49,894 bases of DNA from Prevotella sp. (GCA_017617615.1 JAFZVV010000023.1:1-49894); one strand, 5' to 3'. Counted from the stretch's first letter, positions 25,953-34,921 are shown. Translations and numbers: made by a program. The notes: generated from the letters alone by a model not told the origin.

Positions 25953-25971
25953 TGCCCTTCGTGTTGTGTGT

Positions 25972-26772
25972 TTAGACTTGTGGGAGGGCGATGGGCTTCT
26001 TCGGTCTGCGGCCCTTGTCTTTCACTTGCATCACCTCGATGTGCTCAATGTTGTACGACTGCTTGCAGTCGGGCACGGTGAGCACCACAGGATGGACGCA
26101 ACTGTCGCTGTTCATCCATTCTGCCACCTTGTCCATCCACACACGGGCACCGCTCGACGTGGGGTGGAGATGGTCGTTGCGGCGCTCCATCTCCAGATGC
26201 CGGGAGTCGAAATACGACTTCGGGCCGAACACCTTGGCTATCTCGTCGTTCAGGCCGGCATCGGGCTTGGTGTTGGGTGGGCCGATGAAGATGCAGGGAC
26301 GGTTGCCCACCTTCGCCTTCATCTTATGCAGGTTGTCGTTGATGGCCTTGGTGTTCTTCGACGACAACTCGTTGCTGCCCATGCAGAAGAGCACATACGT
26401 GGGGTCTACCTCTTCGATGTAGTAGTCGAGCGTCAGACCGCTCCATCCTATCGTGGTACTGCCATACCACGTCACGGCATACATCGTGTCGCCGTTCTCA
26501 CGGCAGATGTCGAAGAAACGGTATGCCATCGGCTCTACCATCGAGTCGCCGACGAAGAGGAAACGCTGTGGGGTGGAGTCGGGCTCCACCACCTCTTCCA
26601 CCATGTCGAGTGCGAGGGTGTCGGTGTCGGGTATGGCGACCCAGTATTTTTCAAGGTCAATCTTCTTGAGCAGTTGGTGTGCAAACGTCACGCCCACGCT
26701 CGACTTGGCATAGAAGAAGAGCGACAGGAAAGCCACCAAGAAGATAATGAGAGCCTTTATCTGAGAATTCAT
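25972..26772 (-). CDS. Membrane-anchored SGNH/GDSL protein, MBOAT partner
   Basis: A 266-aa protein with an N-terminal membrane anchor (ALIIFLVAFLSLFFYA) and an extracytoplasmic SGNH domain: FVGDSMVEP (nucleophile Ser), FCMGSNELSS (Asn block) and NDHLHPTSSG (Asp-x-x-His). The start at 26772 is used because the next in-frame codon upstream is TTG. It precedes the MBOAT gene by 19 nt. In alginate, cellulose and similar O-acetylation systems, such SGNH-like proteins take the acetyl group from the MBOAT and place it on the polymer, so that role is likely. A pure esterase role remains possible. Confidence 0.85.
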   Translation of the reverse strand: MNSQIKALIIFLVAFLSLFFYAKSSVGVTFAHQLLKKIDLEKYWVAIPDTDTLALDMVEEVVEPDSTPQRFLFVGDSMVEPMAYRFFDICRENGDTMYAVTWYGSTTIGWSGLTLDYYIEEVDPTYVLFCMGSNELSSKNTKAINDNLHKMKAKVGNRPCIFIGPPNTKPDAGLNDEIAKVFGPKSYFDSRHLEMERRNDHLHPTSSGARVWMDKVAEWMNSDSCVHPVVLTVPDCKQSYNIEHIEVMQVKDKGRRPKKPIALPQV

Positions 26773-26887
26773 ATGATGCAATGCGTCTTAGTCTTGAATT
26801 AGGAATCGGGAGGAAAGAACCCCTTGCCCGATTCAGACTGCAAAATTACATCATTCTCTCGGAATAGACAAATAAACACCGATTATT

Positions 26888-26919
26888 TTTGGGCATGTGG
26901 CATGTTTTTGTTATCTTTG
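26888..26919 (+). promoter_or_regulatory. Promoter of pepD
   Basis: TTTG (26888-26891), a 20-nt spacer, TATCTTTG (26912-26919), 63 nt upstream of the ATG at 26983. Confidence 0.7.
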
Positions 26920-26982
26920 CCACTGCAAAAACAATGGAGCGTCGCAGCACGTTCCGCTCTGTCGCTTAACCACAACAACACT

Positions 26983-28434
26983 ATGATAAAATCCGAAATC
27001 CCCATTCCCCCGGTAGATGCCGTGATGCGTATCTTCAGGAAACTCAACGACATCCCCCGTCCCTCGCACCATGAGGAGCGTGTGGCCGACTTCCTCTGCC
27101 AGTATGCAGAAAGCCTCGGGCTCGAGTATCGTCGTGACCAGAACAGCTGCGTGGTGATACGCAAGGCTGCCACGCCCGGTCATGAATCCGCCACTCCCGT
27201 GGCAGTGCTCAACCACATGGACATGGTCTGCGTGGGCATGGACGACCCCATGACACAGACCATTGTGCCCTATGAGGACAATGGGTGGCTGAAAGCCAAG
27301 GGCACGTCGCTGGGGGCCGACAACGGCATCGGCCTGTCGATGGCACTCGCCGTGCTTGCCGACGACAGCATCGTCCATGGCCCCATCGAAGTGATTACCA
27401 CCACCAACGAGGAAGACGGCATGTCGGGGGCCGCCGGACTCTCCGGCGACTTCCTCACGGCGCGGAAGGTCATCAACCTCGATTCCGAAGACTACGACAC
27501 CATCACCACGGGTGCTGCCGGTGCCTACCTGCAGATGCACCGCCTGCCAGCCCCGCCGCAAGAGGCTCCGGGGGGCAAGCGACGCTGGTTCCGCATCACC
27601 ATCGAGGGTGGAAAGGGCGGTCACTCCGGTGTCGACATCAACAAGGGCAGGGCCAGCGCGGTGGTCGTGGCCTGGGCGGTGCTCGCTGCCATCTATAATG
27701 AATACGACGTCGAACTCGCCGACATCAGGGTAGGGGAGGCCAACGCCTCCATCGCCTCGAGTGCCGAGCTGGTCGTCACCGTGCCCTCTGGCGAGGCAGC
27801 AGAGTTCGTGAAGGGCCAGGAAGAGATGCTCAACGATTGGCTCAAGGAAGAGTATGGCAGCAGCGACCCCGGCATGCACTGCACGATAGAGAAGACGGAG
27901 CCACGCGGCACCATCCTGCCCACAGAGGCCTTCGAGGCGCTCATGGCGTGTCTTGAACAGATACCCCAGGGGGTGGTGAAGATGAGCGAGACGATGACCG
28001 ACACGGTGGAGACGTCGAACAATGTGGGGCGCATCTTCGTCGACGACGGACATATCGTGGTGAGCACCCACACGCGGAGCTTCATCTACGACGACATGGT
28101 GGCGTTGGGCAAGGACATCGCCAGCGTGTTCGCAGAAGAAGGCGGTTCGTCCGAACTCGTCATGGCAGCACCGGCATGGCAGGAGCGGCAGGACTCCGAC
28201 TTCCTGCGTCTCACCTCCGACACCTTCGACGAGGTGCTGGGATGGCGGCCGAGGATGGTGGCGATGCATTTCGTGCTCGAGGCGGGGTATTTCGTGAAGA
28301 CCTTCCCGGGCATTGAGATTGCCTGCATCGGTCCGCGCATCGTCGAGCCGCACTCCACTGCCGAACGCGTGGAACTCTCGACCATAGGCGACATCTGGAA
28401 GGTGTTCGTCACGCTCCTGGCCAGAATGGCATGA
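26983..28434 (+). CDS. pepD: Aminoacyl-histidine dipeptidase (M20C, PepD)
   Basis: A 483-aa cytoplasmic dizinc dipeptidase for X-His and other dipeptides. The start at 26983 (MIKSEIPIPPVDAV) is downstream of the promoter; further upstream reading would include that promoter. Metal-site motifs are VLNHMDMVCVG (His and Asp ligands), LGADNGIG (bridging Asp) and TTNEEDGMSG (catalytic and metal-binding Glu). The GGHSGVDI segment opens the lid/dimerisation domain, and GPRIVEPHSTAERVEL gives the final His ligand. Length fits PepD. It stands alone, and an intergenic repeat element begins 10 nt after the stop. Confidence 0.94.
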   Translation: MIKSEIPIPPVDAVMRIFRKLNDIPRPSHHEERVADFLCQYAESLGLEYRRDQNSCVVIRKAATPGHESATPVAVLNHMDMVCVGMDDPMTQTIVPYEDNGWLKAKGTSLGADNGIGLSMALAVLADDSIVHGPIEVITTTNEEDGMSGAAGLSGDFLTARKVINLDSEDYDTITTGAAGAYLQMHRLPAPPQEAPGGKRRWFRITIEGGKGGHSGVDINKGRASAVVVAWAVLAAIYNEYDVELADIRVGEANASIASSAELVVTVPSGEAAEFVKGQEEMLNDWLKEEYGSSDPGMHCTIEKTEPRGTILPTEAFEALMACLEQIPQGVVKMSETMTDTVETSNNVGRIFVDDGHIVVSTHTRSFIYDDMVALGKDIASVFAEEGGSSELVMAAPAWQERQDSDFLRLTSDTFDEVLGWRPRMVAMHFVLEAGYFVKTFPGIEIACIGPRIVEPHSTAERVELSTIGDIWKVFVTLLARMA

Positions 28435-28443
28435 GCATAATGA

Positions 28444-28626
28444 CTCAACTTTCGCAAGTAGGAATAATTAAGGACTACAGTAGGGTTAATGCTATTCAGA
28501 TAGGGATAATTTTACCTCCAAATGGTAATGAATGGGGCATATGTCCCTTTAACTCCTTTGAATAATTTTCAATTTTCAATGTTGAATTTTCAATCGGGCT
28601 CGTTTGAATAACTACCGAAAGTTGAG
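28444..28626 (+). mobile_element. MITE-like element, copy A (left of AAA-CYTH gene)
   Basis: Begins CTCAACTTTCG and ends with its exact inverse CGAAAGTTGAG. It contains AAGGACTACAGTAGGGTTAA, ACCTCCAAATGGTAATGAAT and GGGCATATGTCCC. A direct-orientation copy lies at 29817-29961, on the other side of the AAA-CYTH gene. Copy A is longer because of an insert with AATTTTCAAT units. Both are followed by CGAATGCGAAACTTGAA. There is no coding capacity, so any movement would need a transposase elsewhere. Confidence 0.6.
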
Positions 28627-28676
28627 CGAATGCGAAACTTGAATTTTTAAGACCTTGAAGACCTTCGAAACAACAT

Positions 28677-29810
28677 ATGGCCAAAGGCCGTAATCACTTC
28701 CTATTCATGAACGAAAACATCAAAAGAATCGTCCTCACCGGAGGACCTTGCGCTGGAAAGACCACCGCACTCGTACAGGTAATCGAGCATTTCTCAAGTC
28801 TCGGATACAAAGTGTTCACCATCCCCGAAGTGCCCACGCTCTTCTCCCAGGCGGGCATGAACTACCTCACCGACAACAAGGACCTGTTCTACCAGGGTGA
28901 GAAAGCCACGCTCGAGATACAGCTCGCCCTTGAAGACAACTTCCTCACCATGGCACAGCAGTGCAAGGAACCCACGCTCATCGTCTGCGACAGGGGGGTG
29001 ATGGACATCTCCGCCTACATGACACCGGAGATGTGGGAAGACATCACGGCGTCGCTGGGCACCAACACCAGCCAGTTGCGCGACCAGCGCTATGATGCCG
29101 TGCTCCACCTGGTGTCGGCTGCCGATGGTGCCGAACAGTACTATACCACCAGCAACAACGCCCAGCGGTATGAGAAGATGGACGAGGAGGGCTTGCGCCA
29201 GGCACGGTTGCTCGACAAGAAGGTGATTGACGCCTGGAAGGGTCACTCCCACCTCAGGGTAATCAACAACCACGAGGACTTCGACAAGAAAATCAAACGT
29301 GTAATCAAGGAAATCTCCTTCGTGCTCGGACTGCCTCAGCCCTACGAGGAGGAGCGCAAGTATATCGTGGAACTTACCGGCGAGTTGCCCGACTGCATCA
29401 TCAGCGAGATTACGCAGACCTATCTCGTGGCAGAACCGGGTTGTGAGGTAAGGCTCCGCAGGAGGGGATGGCAAGGGAAATACGTGAATGTGCACACCAC
29501 GAAGAAGAGGGTGTCGGAGACCGAGGTGCTGCAGACGGAGCGGCAAATCAGCAATAACCTCTACAGTTCGCTCATGCAACAGGCCGACCCCTACCGCCAG
29601 ACCATCCAGAAAACGCGGAAGAGCTTTATCTGGAAAGGCCAGTATTTCGAACTCGACATCTTTGAGAAACCCGTCAGCGACCTGATGATTCTCGAGACCA
29701 AGGGTGTGGCTTCCGACGAGTCGGTGAAGTTTCCGCCCTTCGTGCGTGTCATCGAAGACATCACGGGGAACAAGAAGTTCTACAACTACAACATCGCGCT
29801 CAACAAATAA
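28677..29810 (+). CDS. AAA_28 ATPase fused to a CYTH domain (TTD14-like)
   Basis: A 377-aa cytoplasmic protein. The N-terminal half is a P-loop domain with Walker A TGGPCAGKTT (residues 21-30) and LIVCDRGVMDISAYM (kinase-like Walker B/DR motif), resembling NadR-type nucleoside kinases. The C-terminal ~150 residues look like a CYTH/triphosphate-tunnel domain, starting at EEERKYIVEL (~224) with alternating charged strands (GCEVRLRRRG, KRVSETEVLQTERQIS). The same fusion exists in eukaryotic TTD14 proteins that bind GTP and phosphoinositide. Bacterial function is unknown; a nucleotide or polyphosphate substrate is plausible. An in-frame ATG at 28707 is an alternative start. Flanked on both sides by copies of one repeat. 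Confidence 0.8.
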   Translation: MAKGRNHFLFMNENIKRIVLTGGPCAGKTTALVQVIEHFSSLGYKVFTIPEVPTLFSQAGMNYLTDNKDLFYQGEKATLEIQLALEDNFLTMAQQCKEPTLIVCDRGVMDISAYMTPEMWEDITASLGTNTSQLRDQRYDAVLHLVSAADGAEQYYTTSNNAQRYEKMDEEGLRQARLLDKKVIDAWKGHSHLRVINNHEDFDKKIKRVIKEISFVLGLPQPYEEERKYIVELTGELPDCIISEITQTYLVAEPGCEVRLRRRGWQGKYVNVHTTKKRVSETEVLQTERQISNNLYSSLMQQADPYRQTIQKTRKSFIWKGQYFELDIFEKPVSDLMILETKGVASDESVKFPPFVRVIEDITGNKKFYNYNIALNK

Positions 29811-29816
29811 GACACA

Positions 29817-29961
29817 CTCAACTTTCGCTAATCGGATTTTTAAGGACTATAATAGGGTTAAAGCTATTTAGATAGGGAATAACATACCTCCAAATGGTAA
29901 TGAATAGGGCATATGTCCCTTTAACTCCCTTTTAACTTCCTTATAACTTCCGAAAGTTGAG
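29817..29961 (+). mobile_element. MITE-like element, copy B (right of AAA-CYTH gene)
   Basis: A 145-bp direct copy of the element at 28444-28626, starting 7 nt after the AAA-CYTH stop, with the same 11-nt terminal inverted repeats (CTCAACTTTCG/CGAAAGTTGAG) and the same internal strings. Confidence 0.6.
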
Positions 29962-30014
29962 CGAATGCGAAACTTGAATAAGCTGCATTTGTTGATGGCG
30001 TGACCTTTGGTTTT

Positions 30015-30057
30015 TGCCTTCTCTTGCAATGTCATCTTGCGCGAGAAGGCATTTTTT
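30015..30057 (+). terminator. Rho-independent terminator
   Basis: TGCCTTCTC pairs with GAGAAGGCA around a 19-nt loop, followed by TTTTTTG. It lies ~200 nt after the AAA-CYTH gene and may end its transcript or a short RNA from 29962 on. Confidence 0.7.
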
Positions 30058-30188
30058 GTGTCTAAGTGGCGGTTGGAAAATTTCCCTTGGTTTCGTGCCG
30101 TTTGTCTGAAGTGGAAATACATGCGTTTTTTATACTAAAAAATGCTAAAAACTTGATGACAAACGGATAACGGATGGAGATTTTTACA

Positions 30189-30196
30189 TATCTTTG
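30189..30196 (+). promoter_or_regulatory. -7 box in a gene-free region
   Basis: TATCTTTG, matching TAnnTTTG, with no open reading frame of note in the 120 nt downstream. The -33 TTTG is absent at the usual distance. Confidence 0.45.
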
Positions 30197-30202
30197 CGAT
30201 TA

Positions 30203-30319
30203 AGAAATAATACAATAATGTTCTCCAAATTGTTTTAGGTATTAGGCTTTATATTTATAGAGTGTAATTTTTTTCTTGGATTGAGCGCCGTGGTCTGTGA
30301 AGGATCGGGGCGTTTTTTT
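30203..30319 (+). ncRNA. Candidate small RNA or attenuated leader
   Basis: The 29811-30467 spacer has no gene. Downstream of the -7 box at 30189-30196, a ~117-nt AT-rich stretch ends in CGCC..GGTC/GATC..GGCG and TTTTTTT (30313-30319), a terminator-like end. This looks like a free-standing small RNA, or a prematurely terminated leader for truA, though truA seems to have its own promoter at 30453. No known RNA family was recognised. Ends are approximate. Confidence 0.35.
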
Positions 30320-30452
30320 GTGTTCACGTTTTGGGACACTTTCAAAGAGGGAAGCACCGCATTGCATCATGCCGCTCTCCGATATTCCCGCCAAAAAATG
30401 CGACGGAAAGGCTAAAATCGGGCCCGGCCTTGGGAAATCGGTTTTTTTTGTC

Positions 30453-30460
30453 TAATTTTG
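30453..30460 (+). promoter_or_regulatory. -7 box directly before truA
   Basis: TAATTTTG ends 7 nt before the truA ATG, so the mRNA would have a leader of only a few nucleotides at most. The -33 element is weak. Confidence 0.5.
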
Positions 30461-30467
30461 CACCCCA

Positions 30468-31202
30468 ATGACAAAACGCTATTTCATTTTCTTGGGTTTC
30501 GATGGCAGGGCCTACCACGGATGGCAGGTGCAGCCCAATGGCAACTCCGTGCAGGCAGAGTTGCAGAAAGCACTGTCTACACTGCTCAGGCAGCCTACCG
30601 AGGTGGTGGGGGCAGGGCGCACCGATGCCGGCGTGCATGCCAGAGACATGGCTGCGCATTTCGACACCGACATCGAAGTCGACTGTACCCAACTGGCCTA
30701 TAAGCTCAACCGCCTGTTGCCACGCGACATCTGCGTGAGGGCGGTGAGCGAGGTGCCGTCCGACATGCATGCCCGTTTCAGTGCCAAGGCACGCACCTAT
30801 CATTATTATATCCATACCCACAAAGACCCGTTCGTGAGAGACTACTCCTGCTTCATCCACTACCAGCTCGACTTCGACCTGATGAATGAGGCAGGGCGCT
30901 TGCTCACCACCTATGAGGATTTCGGGGCGTTCTGCAAGACCCACACCGACGTGAAGACCACCTTGTGCAAGGTGAGCAGGGCAGAGTGGGAGAAAATCGA
31001 CGACCACCACTACCGGTTTGTCATCACCGCCAACCGTTTCCTCCGCAACATGGTGCGGGCGGTGGTGGGGACGCTCATTGACGTGGGGCGCCACCGCATC
31101 ACGCTCGATGAACTCCGCAAGGTCGTAGAGGGCGGAAAACGCACTGAGGCAGGCGAGAGCATGCCGGCACACGCCCTCTTCCTCGAGAAAGTGGAATATT
31201 AG
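30468..31202 (+). CDS. truA: tRNA pseudouridine(38-40) synthase
   Basis: A 244-aa enzyme converting U38-U40 in the tRNA anticodon stem to pseudouridine. The start MTKRYFIFLGFDGRAYHGWQ-like opening is typical. The catalytic motif GAGRTDAGVHA contains Asp53, and FHARFSAKARTYHYYI-like (around residues 100-115) and FLRNMVRAVVGTLIDVG are the other TruA signatures. Length and motif order match the family. The DMT transporter gene starts 46 nt downstream and could be co-transcribed. Confidence 0.96.
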   Translation: MTKRYFIFLGFDGRAYHGWQVQPNGNSVQAELQKALSTLLRQPTEVVGAGRTDAGVHARDMAAHFDTDIEVDCTQLAYKLNRLLPRDICVRAVSEVPSDMHARFSAKARTYHYYIHTHKDPFVRDYSCFIHYQLDFDLMNEAGRLLTTYEDFGAFCKTHTDVKTTLCKVSRAEWEKIDDHHYRFVITANRFLRNMVRAVVGTLIDVGRHRITLDELRKVVEGGKRTEAGESMPAHALFLEKVEY

Positions 31203-31248
31203 TCATGCAATACAAGAACAGACGATAAACAGGCTTCCGACACAGACC

Positions 31249-32169
31249 ATGATGTGGCTAATCTTGGCTTTCTTCTCCGCAGCGTTGCTCGGATGCTACG
31301 ACTCCTTCAAGAAAGAGGCGCTCAACGGCAATGCCGTCATCCCCGTACTCTTCCTCAACACCCTCTTCTGCTCACTCATCTTCATGCCGCTGGTGGTCGT
31401 CAGCGCGGGCACGTCGTGGCTCGACCACTCACAGTTTCATGTGCCCGTGGTGGGGTGGGCGACACATCGGTATATCCTCCTGAAGAGCCTTATCGTGCTC
31501 TCGTCGTGGCTCTTCGGCTATTTCGGCATGAAACACCTGCCGCTCACCATCGTCGGTCCCATCAACGCCACACGTCCGGTGATGGTGCTCCTCGGCGCGC
31601 TCCTCGTCTTTGGCGAGCGACTCAACCTGTGGCAGTGGACCGGTGTGCTGTTGGCGGTGGCGTCGTTCTGGATGCTCAGCAGGAGCGGTAGGAAGGAGGG
31701 CATCGACTTCAAGCACGACAAGTGGATTTATTTCGTGGTGCTGTCGGCACTGCTCGGGGCACTCAGCGGACTCTATGACAAATACCTCATGGCACCGGAA
31801 GGGAACGGCGGCGTGGGGCTCGACAGGATGGTGGTGCAGAGTTGGTATAACTTCTACCAGTGTCTCATGATGCTCGGTGTACTGTTGCTGCTCTGGTGGC
31901 CGAGGCGAGAGCACACTACCCCTTTCCGGTGGCATTGGAGCATCATCTTCGTCAGCATTTTCCTCAGCGCCGCCGACTTCATCTATTTCTATGCGCTCAG
32001 TCTGCCCGGCGCGATGATTTCCATCGTGTCGATGGTGCGCAGGGGGAGCGTGGTGGTGTCGTTCCTCTTCGGGGCGCTGTTCTTCCATGAGAAGAACCTC
32101 CGCAGCAAGGCCGTCGACCTCGCCCTCGTGCTCCTCGGCATGATCTTTCTGTATATCGGGTCGAAATAA
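31249..32169 (+). CDS. DMT superfamily (EamA-like) transporter
   Basis: A 306-aa inner-membrane protein with about ten hydrophobic helices arranged as two EamA halves, the first ending near ...WMLSRSGRKEG (~145) and the second beginning IYFVVLSALLGALSGLYDKYL. MKHLPLTIVGPINATRPVMV and VSFLFGALFFHEKNL correspond to the conserved helices 4 and 9. Substrate unknown (metabolite or amino-acid exporter is common). It follows truA by 46 nt and is followed by a 9-bp repeat array. Confidence 0.88.
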   Translation: MMWLILAFFSAALLGCYDSFKKEALNGNAVIPVLFLNTLFCSLIFMPLVVVSAGTSWLDHSQFHVPVVGWATHRYILLKSLIVLSSWLFGYFGMKHLPLTIVGPINATRPVMVLLGALLVFGERLNLWQWTGVLLAVASFWMLSRSGRKEGIDFKHDKWIYFVVLSALLGALSGLYDKYLMAPEGNGGVGLDRMVVQSWYNFYQCLMMLGVLLLLWWPRREHTTPFRWHWSIIFVSIFLSAADFIYFYALSLPGAMISIVSMVRRGSVVVSFLFGALFFHEKNLRSKAVDLALVLLGMIFLYIGSK

Positions 32170-32181
32170 TTGAGTATTGAG

Positions 32182-32270
32182 GGGCTTTCCCGGGCTTTCC
32201 CGGGTTTTCCGGATTTTCCGGTCTTTCCAGTCATTCCGGTCTTTCCAGTCTTTCCGGTTTTTCCGGTCTC
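32182..32270 (+). repeat. 9-bp tandem array (TTTCCGGnn)
   Basis: About nine units: two of 10 bp (GGGCTTTCCC) followed by 9-bp units such as GGTCTTTCC, AGTCTTTCC, GGATTTTCC. It begins 12 nt after the transporter stop. The motif (CCGGAAA on the minus strand) is the same as in the array at 34922-35128, but in the opposite orientation. Confidence 0.85.
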
Positions 32271-32303
32271 TTGAGGCTTCATCAATAGAAATCATCCCTC
32301 CTA

Positions 32304-32335
32304 CTTGCAAAATCCGTGGATTTTGCCTATATTTG
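32304..32335 (+). promoter_or_regulatory. Promoter of the Fe-alcohol dehydrogenase gene
   Basis: CTTG (32304-32307), a 20-nt spacer, TATATTTG (32328-32335), 29 nt before the ATG. Confidence 0.6.
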
Positions 32336-32364
32336 TACCCATTAAACCTAATCCATCATTCACT

Positions 32365-33546
32365 ATGAGAGATTTCAATTTCTATGCTCCAACGGAGATT
32401 GTCTTCGGACGGGAATCGGAAGAACAGGTGGCACGTCTGGTGCGCCGTTATGGTGGCACGCGAGTGCTCGTGCATTTCGGTGGACAGAGTGCCCGCCGCT
32501 CCGGACTGCTCGACAAGGTCCTCGGCTTGCTCGATGCCGACGGCATCAGTCATGTGCTCCTGGGTGGCGTGGTGCCTAACCCGCGCCTGTCGCTCGTAAA
32601 AGAGGGCGTGGCGCTCTGCAGGAAGGAGAATGTCGACTTCATCCTTGCCGTGGGCGGAGGCAGCGTCATCGACTCGGCCAAGGCCATCGGCTATGGCGTG
32701 GGATACGAAGGCGACCCCTGGGACTTCTGGACGGGCAAGGCGGTGCCGCAGTCGTGCCTTCCCATCGGCGCCGTGCTCACCATCCCTGCCGCCGGTTCGG
32801 AGATGAGCAACAGCTGCGTCATCACCAACGATGCCAACAACGACAAGCGTGGCGTGAACAGCAACCTCTGCCGCTGCAAGTTTTGTGTCATGAACCCCGA
32901 GCGCACCTTCACCCTGCCGGCATACCAGACCGCAGCGGGTGCCACCGACATCATGATGCATACCATGGAGCGCTATTTCACCACGCATGAGGACATGACG
33001 CTTACCGATGCCATCGCCGAGGCACTCCTCCGCACCGTGAGAGACAGTGCCCTCGAGGTGATGCGCAACCCCACCGACTACCGCCACCGCGCGCAGATCA
33101 TGTGGGCGGGAAGTCTCTCGCACAACGACCTCACGGAGTGTGGTACCGCCAAGGACTTCGCCACCCACCGGCTCGAACATGAACTCAGCGCGATGTTCGA
33201 TGTCACCCATGGCGCCGGACTGGCAGCCATCTGGGGCAGTTGGGCACGCTTCGTCCTGCCCGGTCATGAGGCCCGCTTCGCGCGTTTTGCCACCAATGTC
33301 ATGGGTGTGGACTGCGACTTCACCGACCTGCGCCGCACGGCCGAGAAGGGCATCGAGGCCACCGAACGGTTCTTCAGCAGCCTCGGCATGCCCGTGAGTA
33401 TTCATCAGCTCCTTGGGCGCGACATCACCGACGCGGAGATCGAGGAGATGGCCCGCCGGGCCAGCCACGACGGTCAGATTACGCTGGGCAACATCAGGGT
33501 GCTCCAGCGTGCCGACATGGTGGAAATCTACAAGATGGCACGATGA
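32365..33546 (+). CDS. Iron-containing alcohol dehydrogenase (BDH/YqhD-like)
   Basis: A 393-aa NAD(P)H-dependent dehydrogenase that interconverts aldehydes and alcohols in the cytoplasm. MRDFNFYAPTEIVFGRES is the family start, so 32365 is chosen over an in-frame ATG at 32305 that would include the promoter. GGGSVIDSAKAIG binds the nucleotide; the metal site is formed by GATDIMMHTMERY and HRLEHELSAMFDVTHGAGLA (Asp and His ligands). It resembles the butanol-dehydrogenase/YqhD branch, which reduces toxic aldehydes. The MATE gene starts 4 nt after its stop region, so the two are probably co-transcribed. Confidence 0.92.
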   Translation: MRDFNFYAPTEIVFGRESEEQVARLVRRYGGTRVLVHFGGQSARRSGLLDKVLGLLDADGISHVLLGGVVPNPRLSLVKEGVALCRKENVDFILAVGGGSVIDSAKAIGYGVGYEGDPWDFWTGKAVPQSCLPIGAVLTIPAAGSEMSNSCVITNDANNDKRGVNSNLCRCKFCVMNPERTFTLPAYQTAAGATDIMMHTMERYFTTHEDMTLTDAIAEALLRTVRDSALEVMRNPTDYRHRAQIMWAGSLSHNDLTECGTAKDFATHRLEHELSAMFDVTHGAGLAAIWGSWARFVLPGHEARFARFATNVMGVDCDFTDLRRTAEKGIEATERFFSSLGMPVSIHQLLGRDITDAEIEEMARRASHDGQITLGNIRVLQRADMVEIYKMAR

Positions 33547-33550
33547 GGCG

Positions 33551-34855
33551 ATGAGCGGGACAGACCGTCAGATCCTGCGGCTCGCCTTGCCGTCGATCAT
33601 ATCGAATATCACCGTACCGCTGCTCGGACTGGTCGACGTGGCCATCGTCGGGCACATGGGGAGCGCCGTGTATATCGGCGCCATCTCCATCGGCTCGATG
33701 ATATTCAATATCCTCTACTGGGTCTTCGGGTTCCTCAGGATGGGGACGAGTGGCCTGACGTCGCAGGCGTTGGGGCGCCGCGACCTCACCGCCGTCACCC
33801 AGCTCCTCGTGAGGGCACTTGCCGTGGGACTGTCGGTGGCCGTAGCCATCCTTGTCCTGCAAGTGCCGCTGAAGTACGTGGCGTTGCGCATCCTCTCGCC
33901 CGAACCCGAAATCATGCGGTTGGCGTCGCTCTATTTCAATGTCTGCGTCTGGGGCGCTCCTGCCATGCTCACGCTCTATGCCCTCATGGGGTGGTATGTG
34001 GGCATGCAGAACACCCGTTTCCCGATGTTCATTTCCTTCACGCAGAATATCATCAATATCCTGGCGAGTCTCACGCTGGTCTATGGCTTCGGAATGAAGG
34101 TGGAAGGGGTGGCGCTGGGTACCCTCATCGCACAGTATGCGGGGGTGGCCATCGCCATTTTCCTCCTCTTGAGGCATTACGGACGGCTCCGGTCGCACTT
34201 CCGGTGGGAGGGGTTGTTCGTCTATGTTAAAATGTTGGATTTCTTCAAGGTTAATTCCGACATCTTTATCCGCACGTTATGCCTCGTGGCGGTGAACCTC
34301 TTTTTCCTTGCGGCGGGTGCACGGCAGGGGGCGGTGGTGCTGGCGGTGAACACCCTGCTCACGCAACTCTATATCCTCTTCTCCTATGTCGTCGACGGCT
34401 TCGCCTTCGCCGGCGAGGCGATGAGCGGGAAATACCTCGGGGCAGGCAATGGCAGGGCGCTGCGCGACACCGTGCGACGTGTGTTCTTCTGGGGGACGGC
34501 CATCGCCGTCGCGTTCACGGCGGCCTATGCGCTGGGCGGTCGCCATTTCCTCGCGCTGCTCACCGACGAGGCCGTAGTGGTGGATGCTTCTGCGGCGTTC
34601 TTCCCCTGGGCTGTGGCAGTGCCGCTGGCGGGCGTGGCGGCTTTCGTCTGGGATGGCATCTTCATCGGCGTCACGGCCACCCGTAGCATGCTCCTCTCCT
34701 CGGCGGTGGCCACGGCGGTGTTCTTCGCCGTCTATCTCGTGTTCAGGGAGCCCCTGGGCAACCACGCCCTCTGGATGGCCTTCGTGACCTACCTCCTGGT
34801 GCGCGGCATCACCCAAACCCTCCTCTGGCAGCGCATCAAAAAGCCCGCAGAATAA
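33551..34855 (+). CDS. MATE family efflux transporter (DinF-like)
   Basis: A 434-aa cation-coupled multidrug exporter with 12 predicted helices. The start at 33551 ([19 protein letters not shown]) is the family start and lies 5 nt after the dehydrogenase stop. [17 protein letters not shown] and [20 protein letters not shown] are typical of the DinF branch. Its pairing with an aldehyde-reducing dehydrogenase hints at a stress or detoxification unit, but no substrate can be named. A 9-bp tandem array begins 66 nt after the stop. Confidence 0.92.
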   Translation: MSGTDRQILRLALPSIISNITVPLLGLVDVAIVGHMGSAVYIGAISIGSMIFNILYWVFGFLRMGTSGLTSQALGRRDLTAVTQLLVRALAVGLSVAVAILVLQVPLKYVALRILSPEPEIMRLASLYFNVCVWGAPAMLTLYALMGWYVGMQNTRFPMFISFTQNIINILASLTLVYGFGMKVEGVALGTLIAQYAGVAIAIFLLLRHYGRLRSHFRWEGLFVYVKMLDFFKVNSDIFIRTLCLVAVNLFFLAAGARQGAVVLAVNTLLTQLYILFSYVVDGFAFAGEAMSGKYLGAGNGRALRDTVRRVFFWGTAIAVAFTAAYALGGRHFLALLTDEAVVVDASAAFFPWAVAVPLAGVAAFVWDGIFIGVTATRSMLLSSAVATAVFFAVYLVFREPLGNHALWMAFVTYLLVRGITQTLLWQRIKKPAE

Positions 34856-34921
34856 CCCCCAGCGCCCACCCAAAAACCGCCGGCGCCCACCAAAAAAACC
34901 ACCCCAAAACAGCACCCCAGA

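Noticed and set aside
28444..29961. AAA-CYTH gene as cargo of a composite transposon
   Set aside because: The flanking elements have no transposase and no target duplication was found. Kept only as MITE-like repeats and a bracketing pattern.
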